A DNA stretch of 64,000 nucleotides from assembly GCA_033065855.1 (NCBI GenBank), contig JAVXUO010002815.1:144735-208734 (forward strand), read 5' to 3'. This document shows positions 12,601 to 24,200 of this stretch, piece after piece. Position 1 is the stretch's first letter; each line of letters opens with the position of its first letter. Under the pieces are notes generated by a model that made no database searches, had not been told where the DNA came from, and was given only the letters and a program-made list of their open reading frames with translations. The translations under genes and the position numbers were made by a program. The DNA is from Escallonia rubra. Its lineage: Eukaryota > Streptophyta > Magnoliopsida > Escalloniales > Escalloniaceae.

Positions 12601-12686
12601 GGTTTATTTTTTCCCAAACCGATGTTGGTCGGTTCGGTTTGGTATTCAACCTCCAAACCGAACCGACTGAACCGTGCTCAGCCCTA
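6684..12686 (+). mobile_element. hAT transposon with transposase gene
   Basis: The 6003-bp element has TIRs TAGGGGTGAGCA and TGCTCAGCCCTA (one mismatch) and a perfect 8-bp target duplication TTGTAAAG at 6676-6683 and 12687-12694. Subterminal blocks at both ends (about 6695-6865 and 12525-12675) are dense in the motif CCGAACCG or CGGTTCGG, which are likely transposase-binding sites. The 5' third is a long leader containing two copies of a roughly 130-bp CCACGGCAGC-rich block (about 7085-7340). A transposase gene occupies 9083-11289. Confidence 0.95.
9083..11289 (+). pseudogene. hAT transposase (BED zinc finger, hAT dimerisation domain), two breaks
   Basis: ATG at 9083 follows an acceptor-like TATCAG, so a 5' leader intron is likely. 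N-terminal features are a basic PKRKK stretch and a BED finger (CKYC near 9250, with the downstream H and C ligands near 9320-9340). The catalytic core includes LTTDTWTS and VDNASSND, the usual RNase H-like acidic positions. The C-terminal dimerisation region includes SEAFSTGGR and LNPRMVETLV. Two defects are visible: a TGA at 9827-9829 where the family has Trp, and a frameshift in the G-run near 10710. The last intron is 11155-11224, and the terminal exon 11225-11289 ends in TGA. It is otherwise intact, so it was lost recently or is nearly functional. Confidence 0.9.
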
Positions 12687-15600
12687 TTGTAAAGAGATTG
12701 GTCATATTGCAAGAAAGTGTCCAGAACGGAAAGAAACATGTGAATAATGCTAATGTTGCTGAAGAAGATGACAAAAGCAGCGATGGTGATCTCTACTTGA
12801 TTTCCTCAGTTGAGCAGCAAGAAGGTAATCTCTTATTAGTTAGAGACAACAGTTTTTCTACGGAATGATTTCTTGACTCTGCATGTTCGTTTCATATGTG
12901 CCCATACAAGGAATAGTTTGATTGTCTTACTCCATGTGACGGTGGTACTGTGTTAATGGGTAATGATGCTGTTTGTAAAGTCATGGGGATAGGTACCATT
13001 AAAATTAAAATGTTTGATGGGATTGTGAAAATCCTGGGTGATCTAAGGTACATACCCGACTTGAAGAAGAATTTGATTTCCTTGGGCACACTTGATTCTA
13101 TAGATTGTAGTATATCTATAAAATGTGGAGTCATGAAAGTCAGCAAAGGTGCGATGGTGATAATGAAAGGTCAGAAAACTAAAAATTTGTATAAACTGAT
13201 AGGGAACACAGTTATAGGTGGAGTTTCAGTATCAATTCATGCAGGTTCTAACAATGATAACTCTGTGTTATGGCATAAACGGCTGTGACACTTGAGCGAG
13301 GGAGGTATGCTGGAACTTCACAAACGCAAGTTGCTGCATGGAGTGAAATCATGCAAGCTAGACTTCTGCAAAATTTGTGTTTTTGGGAAGCAAAAATGAG
13401 TTAGTTTTAAAGCAGCTTCTCATACTAGTAAAGGGATTCTGGACTATATACATTCAGATGTTTGGGGACCAATCAAGCATATCTCAAATGGGAGAGCTCG
13501 TTACTTTGTTACGTTTATAGATGATTTCTCAAGAAAGGTATGGGTGTACTTTATGAAGCACAAGTCTGAAGTTTTCACGTGTTTAAGCAGTGGAAGGCTA
13601 GAGTTGAAAATCAGACGGGTAAGAAGCTTAAGTACTTCAGATCAGATAATGGCATGGAATACAAGGATGAGGAGTTTCTGCAGTTCTGCAAGGATAAGGG
13701 TATCATCAGACACTTTTCAGTGAAGAGGACTCCATAGTAGAATGGGGTTGCCAAAATGATGAACAGAACATTGCTGGAGCAAGCTAGATGCAAGAGGTTG
13801 AATGCAGATTTGCCTAAGAGTTTCTGGGCTGAAGCTGTTAACACAGCTTGTTACTTGATCAACCGTTCTCCATCATCTGCCATTAATCACCGAGTTCCCG
13901 AAGAGGTATGGTCTGGTAAACAAGTTAATTTTTCTACAATGAGAATTTTTGGTTGTCCTACGTATGTTCATCTTCAGAATGAAGAACGATCCAAACTTGA
14001 TCCTAAGTCAAAAGAATGTATATTCCTTGGGTATGAGGAAAGAGTAAAAGGATATATGTTATGGGATCCAGTGGCCAATAAAAAGGTGATTAGTAGAGAT
14101 GTGGTATTCAATGAAGCACATATGTTGAATATGAATGCAACTTCTAGCGAGAGGCAGGGTCACAAAGTGGAGATAGAGTTGCATGAGCAGAGGACAAAAT
14201 CAGCTGATGAGTCTACAGATGGATCTACAGATGAGTCGTCTTTAGAGGATCCAGAGGAGCATCCTAGTGATTCTTGGAATCTAATCAGAGATAGAGAGCC
14301 ACGTACTAAGAAACCAACTCAAAGGTATGGTTTTAAGGACTTGGTCTCATTTGCACTAATCGTGGGAAGTGGAGATCCTACCAGTTACAACGAGGCTGTC
14401 AAGGCAGAGGATGGTAACTTGTGGTTGACAACAATGAATGAGGAGATGGAATCTCTACGGAAGAATTAGACTTGGGAATTAGTTAAACTTTCAAAGGGTG
14501 TGAAGGCTATTGGATGTAAGTGAGTTTACAGGAAAAAGGAAGATTAGAAGTACAAGGCAAGACTAGTGGCAAAATGATATTCTCAAAATGAGGGAATTGA
14601 TTATAATGAGATCTTTTCGCGAGTAGTGAAGCATACTTCTATCAGATTAATATTGTCCATTGTAGCAGCGCAGAATATGGAGTTGGAGCAGCTTGATGTA
14701 AAAATAGCTTTTCTTCATGGTGATTTAGAGGAGAGGATCTACATGCAGCAACCCGATGGATTTATTGAACCTGGGAAGAAGGACTATGTGTGCAAGCTGA
14801 AAAAGTTCTTATATAGTTTGAAGCAGTCTCCTCGGCAGTGGTATAAGCGATTCGACACTTTCATGGTAACTCATGGTTACTCTCGGTGTGAGTATGATTG
14901 TTGTGTGTATTATCGAGTCATTGATGATGGTTCACTGTTGTTGCTCACATTATATGTGGATGATATGTTAATTGCTGCGAAGAGTAACTCTCATATTCTG
15001 CACTTGAAGAAATTGTTGAGCAGGGAGTTTGATATGAAGAATCTTGGTTCTGCTAAAAAGATCCTTGGTATGGAGATTCATAGAGATCGAAAGGCAGGAA
15101 AGTTGTGGGTAACTCAAAAACGTTATGTTGAAAAGGTACTGGAGAGTTTAGTATGCTCAATGCTAAACCGGTTAGTACACCATTAGGAGCTCATTTTCAG
15201 TTATCCTCACAACTTTGTCATAGTATAGTAGAAGATGTTGAGTATATGTCTCAAGTACCGTATGCAAATGTGATTCATTGTCTTATGTATGCCATGGTGT
15301 GTACTAGACCTGATATCTCACATGCAATTAGTATGGTCAATAGGTATATGGGAAATTCAGGAAAGAAGCATTGAGATGCAGTAAAGTGGATCTTCCGTTA
15401 TCTAGCAGGTTCGACCAACTTTGGCATCATGTTTGATCGTGATGGGGCAAAAGGTGAGGTTTCTGGCTTTGTGGATTCTGATTATGCTGGGGACTTGGAT
15501 TCCAGGAGGTCCACGACTGGATATATTTTTACATTCTATGGAGGGCCGATATGTTGGAAATCAGTGTTACAGTCTACGAAAGCATTGTCAACTACGGAGG

Positions 15601-15923
15601 CAGAGTACATGGCATTGACAGAGGCAGCTAATGAGGCATTATGGTTAAAGGGACTCGTAGAGGAGCTTGGCTTCAAGCAGCGTGGTGTTTTGTTATAGTG
15701 TGACAGTCAGAGTGCATTGGATTTGGCAAAGAATCAGGTTTTCCATGCAAGGACCAAGCATATTGATGTACGTTATCATAGGGTCCGGGAATGGATTAAT
15801 TCTAAACAAATTGTCGTACACAAGGTTCACACTAATGACAACGCTAGTGATATGCTCACGAAGATAGTCACGACAGAGAAGTTCAAGCATTGCTTGAGCT
15901 TGATTCATCTTCTTTCTTGTTGA
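12687..15923 (+). pseudogene. copia gag end and pol, multiply broken
   Basis: After the hAT insertion the zinc knuckle resumes, followed by a protease region, a GAG-pre-integrase segment (RYIPDLKKNLISLG, about 13047-13090), and an integrase core with HSDVWGP and FIDDFSR (about 13445-13560). A reverse transcriptase follows with YVDD at 14953-14964, then RNase H (DSDYAGD near 15475, STTEAEYMAL near 15590). In-frame stops occur, for example at 13736 and 14467, with frameshifts near 13290-13430, 15150, 15375 and 15700. It cannot make a full polyprotein. Confidence 0.92.
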
Positions 15924-16046
15924 GTTCAAGGTGGAGTGGATCCCTACCTTTAAAGGGGATGCAAGGTGGAGTACCTGAAGAAGGTACTTAAGGCATATTA
16001 CACTTTCCTCATGGAGTGGTCTGTTAATACAAGTCAAGGTGGAGAT

Positions 16047-16394
16047 TGTTGATATATGTCTTGTATTTATGTCCCACATCGGTTATTCAAAGAAGGTTGC
16101 AACTTGGCCCTTAGTATATAAGACATCTTGTCCCACATTGCTTGGAGAGAGAAGATCACTGCTTTCTCCAAGTATAAGTAAGGTGTCTTGTATTGTGTTT
16201 AAGGGCAAGAAAAGAGAGTATTTCTTTGAGTAGGAAATAAAGAAAGAAGAGTCCTTCTTTGAGTAGGAAAACAGTTGAGAGATACACGTGAGGAAGCGTT
16301 GTAAATCTGACTTGTGTAAAGTGGATTTGAGTTCTCTCATTTCTTATTTGGTTATCGTGTTATATACATATTTATCTAGAGCGATTTCGTAACG
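16047..16394 (+). repeat. 3' LTR of copia element 1
   Basis: This 348-bp LTR starts TGTTGATATATG directly after the purine tract. It ends ACG where the left LTR has ACA, so the terminal CA has mutated. The duplication GTGGT follows at once. Confidence 0.92.
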
Positions 16395-16399
16395 GTGGT

Positions 16400-17191
16400 T
16401 TATATATATGGTGCTCATATGTACATGATGTACCGGATATAATGTTGTAATTTTTTTTTAATTTTTGACTTGTGAGTAGTCTTGGAGTATGCAAATTATT
16501 GTCTCTCAAAAAAGCATATACGGTAAGCTACAAAAAAGTGAAAGTAACATGACAAAAAAAATGATTGGTTGCTTGCGGATTGAGTATCTACTACCGATAA
16601 AATTGCAAGAATATTTCGTCTGTACCCATTTGATGAAACCAAGATCATACCAATTTGGTGGTCTAGCAAGAATTACATTTTGATTATTCGAGTTAAACTT
16701 CCGTTTAATAAGTGCCCATTGTGCATTTTTTCTGGCTCCGCTACTGAATTGATGTATAGCAATGCTAAGTTGTCACTCATGGGAGGCGCCTGAATCGCGC
16801 CGCCCACCATGTCTGCATTGCTTCCCGTCGGCAAGTTTCTCCCCCCCACGAGTTATATCCCGTGCCGCAGACAGAAAGGGAGGAGGAAGAGTGGGGTTCT
16901 GAAACAAAAATGTTCGTGTTGATGTTGGATTAACCCAGAGAGAAAAGGCAAATGAAGCAATGGGTTTGTGAGGAACTCCGGTACAAATGGTAGATTTGCA
17001 ATGGGGCTAGGGATCATTTGGTCTCTTGCGCCTGTTCACATATGCCGGCTGATTCCTGTGGGCTGTGGTACAATACCACAGGAGTCAGTCAACTCCGGGA
17101 GAGGGAGAAAAAGAAATGCCGCACATTTGCAGCCGCCATTATTCCACCCGGTCCACGACTAGTTTTCTTAGCAGTGTGTCCCCTTTAGCCC
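16400..17191. promoter_or_regulatory. Upstream region and 5' leader of the tandem kinase gene
   Basis: This 0.8-kb stretch separates the copia element from the kinase start. It holds no gene. A TIR-like end TGGCTCCGCTACTG lies near 16731-16744 without a partner that I can find. In the kinase frame a TAG at 17186-17188 lies one codon before the ATG, so translation cannot begin further upstream in this exon. Confidence 0.4.
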
Positions 17192-18278
17192 ATGAGCGGC
17201 TACGACAGCTCGCCGTCCATGTCGTCCTCACTCAGCCGGCGATTCTCACTCTTCGAGATGAAATCGGCTACCGACAACTTCGCCGACGAACTAGTCATCG
17301 GCCGAGGCGGGTTCGGAAAAGTGTACAAAGGCTCAATCACCGATGGCGAGAACATTACCGTAGCCGTGAAGCGGTTGAACCCCCGCTCTCGCCAAGGAGC
17401 CCGAGAGTTCCGGACTGAAATCGAGATGCTTTCCAGGTTCCGCTACCGGTACCTCGTCTCGCTGATCGGCTACTGTGACCAGTCGGAGGAGATGATCCTC
17501 GTTTACGAGTACATGCCGCGGGGAACCTTAGCCGATCACTTGCACAAATTAGGGAAGAATTACAGTGCGCCGCTTCCGTGGCTACGGCGCCTCAGGATCT
17601 GTATTGACGCGGCGCGTGGGCTGGACTACCTCCATATAGGCACGAGCATCCAGCCAGGCAAGGCGATACACCGCGACGTGAAGAGCTCCAACATCTTGCT
17701 GGATGATAATTGGGACGCCAAGATATCGGATTTTGGGCTGTCCAGATTAGGTCCGGAAGACGAGGCCTACTCCCATGTGAGCACCGAGGTTAAAGGAACG
17801 TTCGGGTATTTGGACCCTGAGTACTCCTTGACCCGCAGACTGACGAGGAAATCAGACGTGTACGCATTTGGGGTGGTGATGCTTGAGGCGCTGTGTGGGA
17901 GGCCGGCGGTGGATTTGAGCGCGGATGAGGAGCAATGGGGTCTGGCCGTCTGGGGGCAGTATTGTATCAGAGAAGGAACGGTGGATGAGATTATTGATCC
18001 TAGTTTGAGAGAGGAAATTAGGAAGGATTGTCTGATGGAGTTTGTGCAGATTGCGGACGAATGCTTGCATCATCTTCCGAGGAAACGTCCCACGATGGCT
18101 GAGGTCGTGGTGCGTCTTGAGTTTGCAATGGCAATGCAGGAAGGAAATGACTCTTCTATAGTTTTCAAGCCTGTGAAGTCGGCTTTGGCGTTGCAAGAGC
18201 AAGAGGATTCTTCAGATATTGTCAAGCCTGCCAAGATGACTAGAAAGGTGCAGCCGTATTTCTCAGGAACAACGTCAG
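17192..18278 (+). other. Exon 1: active-type CrRLK1L-like kinase domain
   Basis: The exon encodes 362 residues plus one base. All catalytic residues are present, including the alpha-C Glu at 76 and the RD pair, so this should be an active Ser/Thr kinase. The donor G|GTACAATC follows 18278. If it is not used, the frame runs on to a TGA ending at 18391 and gives a 399-residue kinase with a hydrophobic, unrelated tail. Base composition is GC-richer than the surroundings, and the exon is intronless, as is usual for CrRLK1L kinase regions. Confidence 0.85.
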
Positions 18279-21200
18279 GTACAATCAAATCCTTTCGTAT
18301 CTGTTTGATTGGTACAGTAAAATGCATTAATTTAAGCGTTCCCACTATTTCTATAAAGGTAGCCTCCCTTTTACCAAATTTTGAAATGTGATCTGGAGAT
18401 ATCAATTCCGAAGAAGCCTCCTTAATATCCTGGATAATATCATCTGTAGCATACGTGAAAGTTTGCAATATGTCAGCATGTAACTTCATTAGTCTTTATT
18501 TGAAAACAAAAAGGAAGTCCGGTAGAGGGTTAGACGTAAGCAGCCCTTTCCCTTTCTATAGAGGGGCTGTTTCTGCGTTTTGAACACGTGGGGTCAAGGT
18601 CATAGTGGAGCAACCTTTCTCTTGCACCAGTGGCGGAGTGAGTGGGGGGCACCAGTGTGCTGGTGCCTACCTGCTTCTCCTTGATTTTTACATTTTATAT
18701 GGTATATTTTATCCCCAAAGAGAAAAGTACCCACTTAAAAATTTTAAAAATGCTTCAAGGAGGTATATTTCTAGTCATGTTACATATTAAGCTACCGAAA
18801 AAATATAAAGATAGTTAAAAAAAAATGTCTTTTTAGTCATTTAAAGTGCTAAACTTACACAAATAAACCAAAAAAACGAAGCCCACACATAAAGTTAACG
18901 CAAAAAATCCTCTTTTTTATCTATTGTTTACAAAGCTTCTATGTTTTTGAAGCCTGAAAGCCACATAACGGACAGAGCACATCGTCTCTTCGGTACCCTC
19001 ACCGGCCGCACGCCCTCAACGCCACGGCCTACTGCCTCCACCTGCAGGTCTACCTCTAGTGACCGGCATAGTCGTGTAGATGGTAGATTTAATCATGGCA
19101 GGATGTTTGAAGTCGTGGTGTATTACTCGATTCGTCGATTTGTTGATTCCTCCGGCATCGTCGATTCGTCTTGGTGTATTGCTTAGATGCAATGATCAAT
19201 ACGTAATGCTCTCCTCATCTTTTCTTTCCCAAATCTCAATATCTCATGTTATTTTCTCCGCCACGATCCTTTTAGCTTGGAAATCATAAAGAACCCTACC
19301 CTTTTTTTTTCCAAAATATAGTGGCACCATCCTTCCACTGATTACTGGAATTGCTCCTCCGCCTCCATGCAAAGTCACAAACCTTAGTCCTCCACCTTGA
19401 AAGCATGGTAAGATCCAGGCTTTCAGTATTTATTCTTAAAATTTTTAATTCCTTGAACTTGGACCTTTTCTTTTTTGTTTCAATTTGGAATTTGATTTTG
19501 GATTTTGGAACTTACAATTTGCAATTGGGACTTCTACTGGGATTCTTAGTTTAAGATTGAGATTTTGTATTTTTAAATTCAGATTGGTACTCATGGGTGG
19601 TGGGTGTATAGGTTTCAAATTGAGATTTGTTGGGATTTCTAATTTTGGATTGAGAGTTTGGCAATTTTTGTGATAATTTCTCTCTTATATATTTGGTGCC
19701 CACCTTAAGAGATTTTTCTGGCTGCGTTACTGTCCTGCACCGAATGAATGGATCGAATTGAGTTGTATGATTTCCTATAAACAACTTTGGCTAGCCAAAT
19801 ATCATGAGAACTTGAATGACTTATTATGAATTTGTTGTATGAGATTTGGCTTCTTTTCACCCCTGACCCCTCCAACAATTTTTGCGTTGTTGATGAAGCC
19901 CCTTTGACCACATTAGAGTCACAAGTACATATGAGAGGGTATCAACATAATTTTGTTGCAGCTTTGCATTTCGTCATCATTGTGAGTTGACCACTTTAAG
20001 CAAATCATGGTACCGTCACTCATCTGATCTGAGCTGCAATGCCTTAGAATGTGCTTTTCGTGAATATGCTCCCTAGGCATTCTTTGAGGATTTTGGGTGC
20101 ATTATCAGATGCATGTACTGATGATTTTTGCACAGACATTCTGATTTGGGTGTAGCTATCTTTCCTTTATGCAGTTATAGAAAGAAAACCTTTCCTATTA
20201 GTTCCTGAATTATACGTATGAGGCAATTCATGCTTTTGTTTCTCTCCTTGTTTCCTATTTCAGTTGATAGTGATACAAAGCCAAACAGTAAATTTACGAG
20301 AGAAATTGCAGAAGGGATGAGGATGAGCAGTTAGAATGCAAGAATAATTTTAACTGAAAAAATCATTTCAATTGCAAAACGGTTGCCGAAATAATGGGAT
20401 ATCAACTCGTAACAAGGACTCGTAATGGATATGCACGCGAGATCCTACTACACTCAAGGCCACGCGCGTAGGGGGCAACTGTAGGGGACTGCCTAATTGA
20501 GGTAGCATGTGAGATAACATGTGCATGACAACGTTTATTATTAATAGACGCAAAACCCACGTGCTAAATAGAGTGAGGAATACTAGACTCGGCAATGTTG
20601 GGTCTTGAGCATGAAACTCGTTAAAGTAGAGATTTAATCATAATTCTGAAAGCCTTATTACTCTTGAATGGAATGACAGAGGACTTCAAGGGAAGTAATA
20701 CGTGTTTAACCTCAATGTCTGCTAAAAAATAGCTCTCAGAACTGAAAGGCTTAAGGCCTTAGGGTTTAACGGACAGGCTCTCAGATTTAGATTTTTAAAA
20801 AATTGTTGGAAGTAAAGTCATTAAAATGGGGAAACTTAGGAAGAGAGAAGGGAAACTCCAAGAAGGCAAGCCTGGAAAAATAACAGACTCAAGCAACTGA
20901 GACGGGCTCGGGAATCAAGTCTGTCTCGAGTAAAAGCAGCCTTCGGTAAAGCGTTGAACTCAGAAGAGGGAGAAATACATGTCTATATTTTGTGATCAGC
21001 ATCTATGTTACATGGACTCGGTACGAGTGTCCAGGTGGGATACATGTCCCAAGTGTCATATTCGCATAGTTTTTAAAACTTAAGACACGGGGAGACAGAG
21101 AAATGGTCAAACATATATGGCTTTAGTTATTTCCAATGTAAATTGGTGTGTTATGTGACATAGATGGTTTTAATTGAGAACTTGTCTCATCTCAAAGCAA

Positions 21201-24200
21201 TAATGAATTAAACGGAACACTAAGATAGTGTTCATAGTGGCATATCATGGGATGTATTAGACACATACATATCACATACCCATTTCCAATGGTTGAGTGT
21301 CTGACACGGGTACTTCATGCATTCTGAAGAGTCCATGCAACATATCAGTACTGAAACTACTCCTATAAATACCCTGTTGTATTCTGACTATTGTTCATTC
21401 ATGATCTTTTGGAATAGCAAAATCTTGTGTTTCTCCAGTCCTTTAATCGTTTTAGCCAGTGTTCTTGAATTTATAATTCATGAGATTTTGTTGTTGAGTC
21501 AGTGCATACCATCACAAACCAAGTGCGACGCCCTGATTTTAGGGAGTACCGACCATCTTACCCTTAAGTGGCACTTATGACCTATAATTTCCGTAATATT
21601 ATTGTTGGAGTCCCTGGTCAAGAAAGACTAACCCTTCGAGTATGCTCAGAAGCACTATGCTGATAACAGTTTCAAAGTTGGTCATGTTGATTTGACTAGC
21701 ATAAATTATCAACAGCATCTCTAAATAAGGAATTATATCCCTCTTTCTTTTGAAGAGGGGGTCGGTTCCCGCGAAGGCCATGATTGTACTTTAATTTGTT
21801 TTTTCAAAATGTGCCCAAACGCCCATACTCTTAATAGAGATAACACTGAGAATAACAACAATGGCATCCCCTGAGGTTTTTTGAAAACCTCCCGAGTTGT
21901 TTGAAAAATTGCAGGCACCTTCTTTCTCAGTGTTGCCAATTGATAGAGATTAACAGAAGTCGTTGATTTTCCTTTGCACCTTTACGTAAATAGCTTCTTT
22001 TACTCTTTTTAACACTATTGTACTCAAATGATAACAAGTTCTGACTAAAATATTGTTTGTTTACTACTCTGTGATCTAGATTTATTTCCATATCAGTGCA
22101 ATCCTTCCTACTTTTCAGTTGCATCAGCATAGATTTATTTCCAAATTCCTTCCTAGTTTTTGTTTGCATCAGAAGTTAAAGATGGTTGCTATCACTAACT
22201 TCACCTTTCATTACCCAATTTACTTGCTTTCTCAATTTCTCTGGTTCTTCCTTCATTTCTCTGTTCAAGTTAGCTGAGTGGAAAAACCTTATAGTCGTCC
22301 CCAGACTAACCATGGCTTTCTCGTTCTTCCGCCGAAAAGTTATCTTCCTGTGACGGTGGTTCTTAATGTTGATCCCTTAAACTTTTCTCTTCCTTGCTAT
22401 TCTCTGTGTTGTGGAGATCACTATGGACTTCTTGAAGGTGTAATAGAGCTCTTGGATTTTTGAGTTCCCCGTGGGTTTTATTTCCATTCAATTCAAGCAA
22501 ATCCTTCTTCTGTTCTTCCTTGTTTTTCCCAATTGAACATCTGAATAGGTTGAGGATCTCCAGAATTGTCTATAGGCTTTATAATATGTTCCTTTTACAG
22601 CTCATACCTGGCCTGAGCCAAAACGCCCCAAAATTAGAGGCCTTTGTATATTGTGTTCACATTATGGACTGTGGCTGAGGGATACTGCATAAAATGGACT
22701 GATCGTGTTCTTAATTTTTTTTTTTCAAAAGTCAGGTCAAGTAGGAGTATATGCTTTTTCTTGAATGTGACAGATTTATGTTTTCCTCCCTATTCTCAGA
22801 ATCCAAAGCAAACACTAAAAGTGACAATAAGAGCGTACAACCTAATGAAGGTGGAGATATTGTCCAGGAAGTTCCCCCGAGTGGCCAAAGCGTGACTCAA
22901 AAGCTGAGTGAGTAATAAGTTGTGTAAATTGGATTGGCCGAATTTTTGTTTATTCCTTACATGTCTGTGGCAACTTAAGTTTAGGATTCTCGTATTGCGT
23001 AACACAATCATGTTTTCATCCCTAGTCTCCGACAGCAAAAAGAACGTTAAAAGCAGCAAGAAAAGTGTATTAGCTAACGGAGATGAAGATACATTCCAGG
23101 AAGTTGCCCCGGGTGGCCAAAATGTGACTCCAAAGCTGAAAGTGGTCACTCTAGGCGAATGGCGAAGCGTTACAGGTACGTTCTAGCTTTGTAAGGTTGA
23201 CACTGTGTTTTCTATTTATTGTTGATAATATAGTAGAATTTTTCTGAGCAATTATGCAAAGTCAACGTGACTCACTTTACGAGGCAATTCAAGCCGACCA
23301 AATACTACCCCTTCGTCTATCAACCCGTGATGAGCAGCTCTTTGGCGATTTCTTCCTAGGTTTTGAATGATCTCTTTGATCGAGAGTGCAGTTAACAGTA
23401 TTAGAAGCGTGATGCCATTGATCACGTGCTTCCACATCTTTAAATTTTCTTCTGCTTGCTGCACCATAAGATCTCTTCTTACATTAGTAGTTCTGGCGAT
23501 GATTCCTTGAAATTCTCTTCTTTGCTATTTTCTGTAATATGCAGATACTTTGGACTTCTGAAGGTGTTTCCAAGCTCTTGAATATGTAGTTGAGCTGCCA
23601 CAGGATTTTTGCTCCATTCAGGGCAATTAAAGTCTTCTATCATGTTTTTTCTTTTGTTGTCATCTAATTGAACATCACGGACAGTCATACCTCACCTGAG
23701 CTAGAAAGCCTCAACAGAGAAAGCCCTTTCCCTAGGTTTGCTTATTGGGTTGACACTAGGCATTGCTGGTCAATGATTAAATGCATAAATTGGATGCATT
23801 GAGTTCTTGAGTTCATAATACGGGGTCCACTTACACTTCCCCCTCTTCTTCATAATTGTTATGGAGGCTCTAAGCATGATGATTACTCGGGCAGTCTCTG
23901 ACAATATAATAAGGACACAGAATTAGGCTAAAATAGCCTGCCCTTCTTGAAGGGATACTCCTCTTTTTATATGCACTGTAATTACATGATTACAGGGATT
24001 TATATTCCCCACAGGTTTTCCTAAAGATATTCCTCACCAAATCTTCTGTAATCTTCTACTGCATATAAGCTAAGCTTTTATTTTACTTACAAATCTCGTA
24101 GGATTATATTTTGATATCCTAATGATATGTGTTTTAATTATATTTTGAGCACAAGTCTAAGGTGCAGATTCCCTCCATTCTTCTGAGACCCCCCTTAAAT

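Larger units (their letters stand above)
5533..16394 (+). mobile_element. Ty1/copia retrotransposon, complete but disabled, with nested hAT
   Basis: The LTRs are at 5533-5885 and 16047-16394, flanked by a perfect 5-bp duplication GTGGT (5528-5532 and 16395-16399). A PBS TGGTATCAAGAGC, matching the initiator-Met type, follows the left LTR at 5888-5900. A purine tract AAGGTGGAGA precedes the right LTR. Without the 6-kb hAT insertion and its duplication the element is about 4.85 kb, normal for copia. The domain order gag, GAG-pre-integrase, integrase, reverse transcriptase, RNase H is the copia order. Several in-frame stops and frameshifts make it non-autonomous. The two LTRs differ by point changes and a few indels, so the insertion is not recent. 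Confidence 0.95.

Noticed and set aside
12478-12747. Open frame crossing the hAT right end into gag
   Set aside because: It is a chimera of subterminal repeats and the gag zinc knuckle, not a gene.
16728-16745. TGGCTCCGCTACTG, similar to a hAT right TIR
   Set aside because: I could not find a matching left end or target duplication.
17852-18202. Minus-strand frame antisense to kinase exon 1
   Set aside because: A shadow of the strongly coding plus strand, without conserved motifs of its own.
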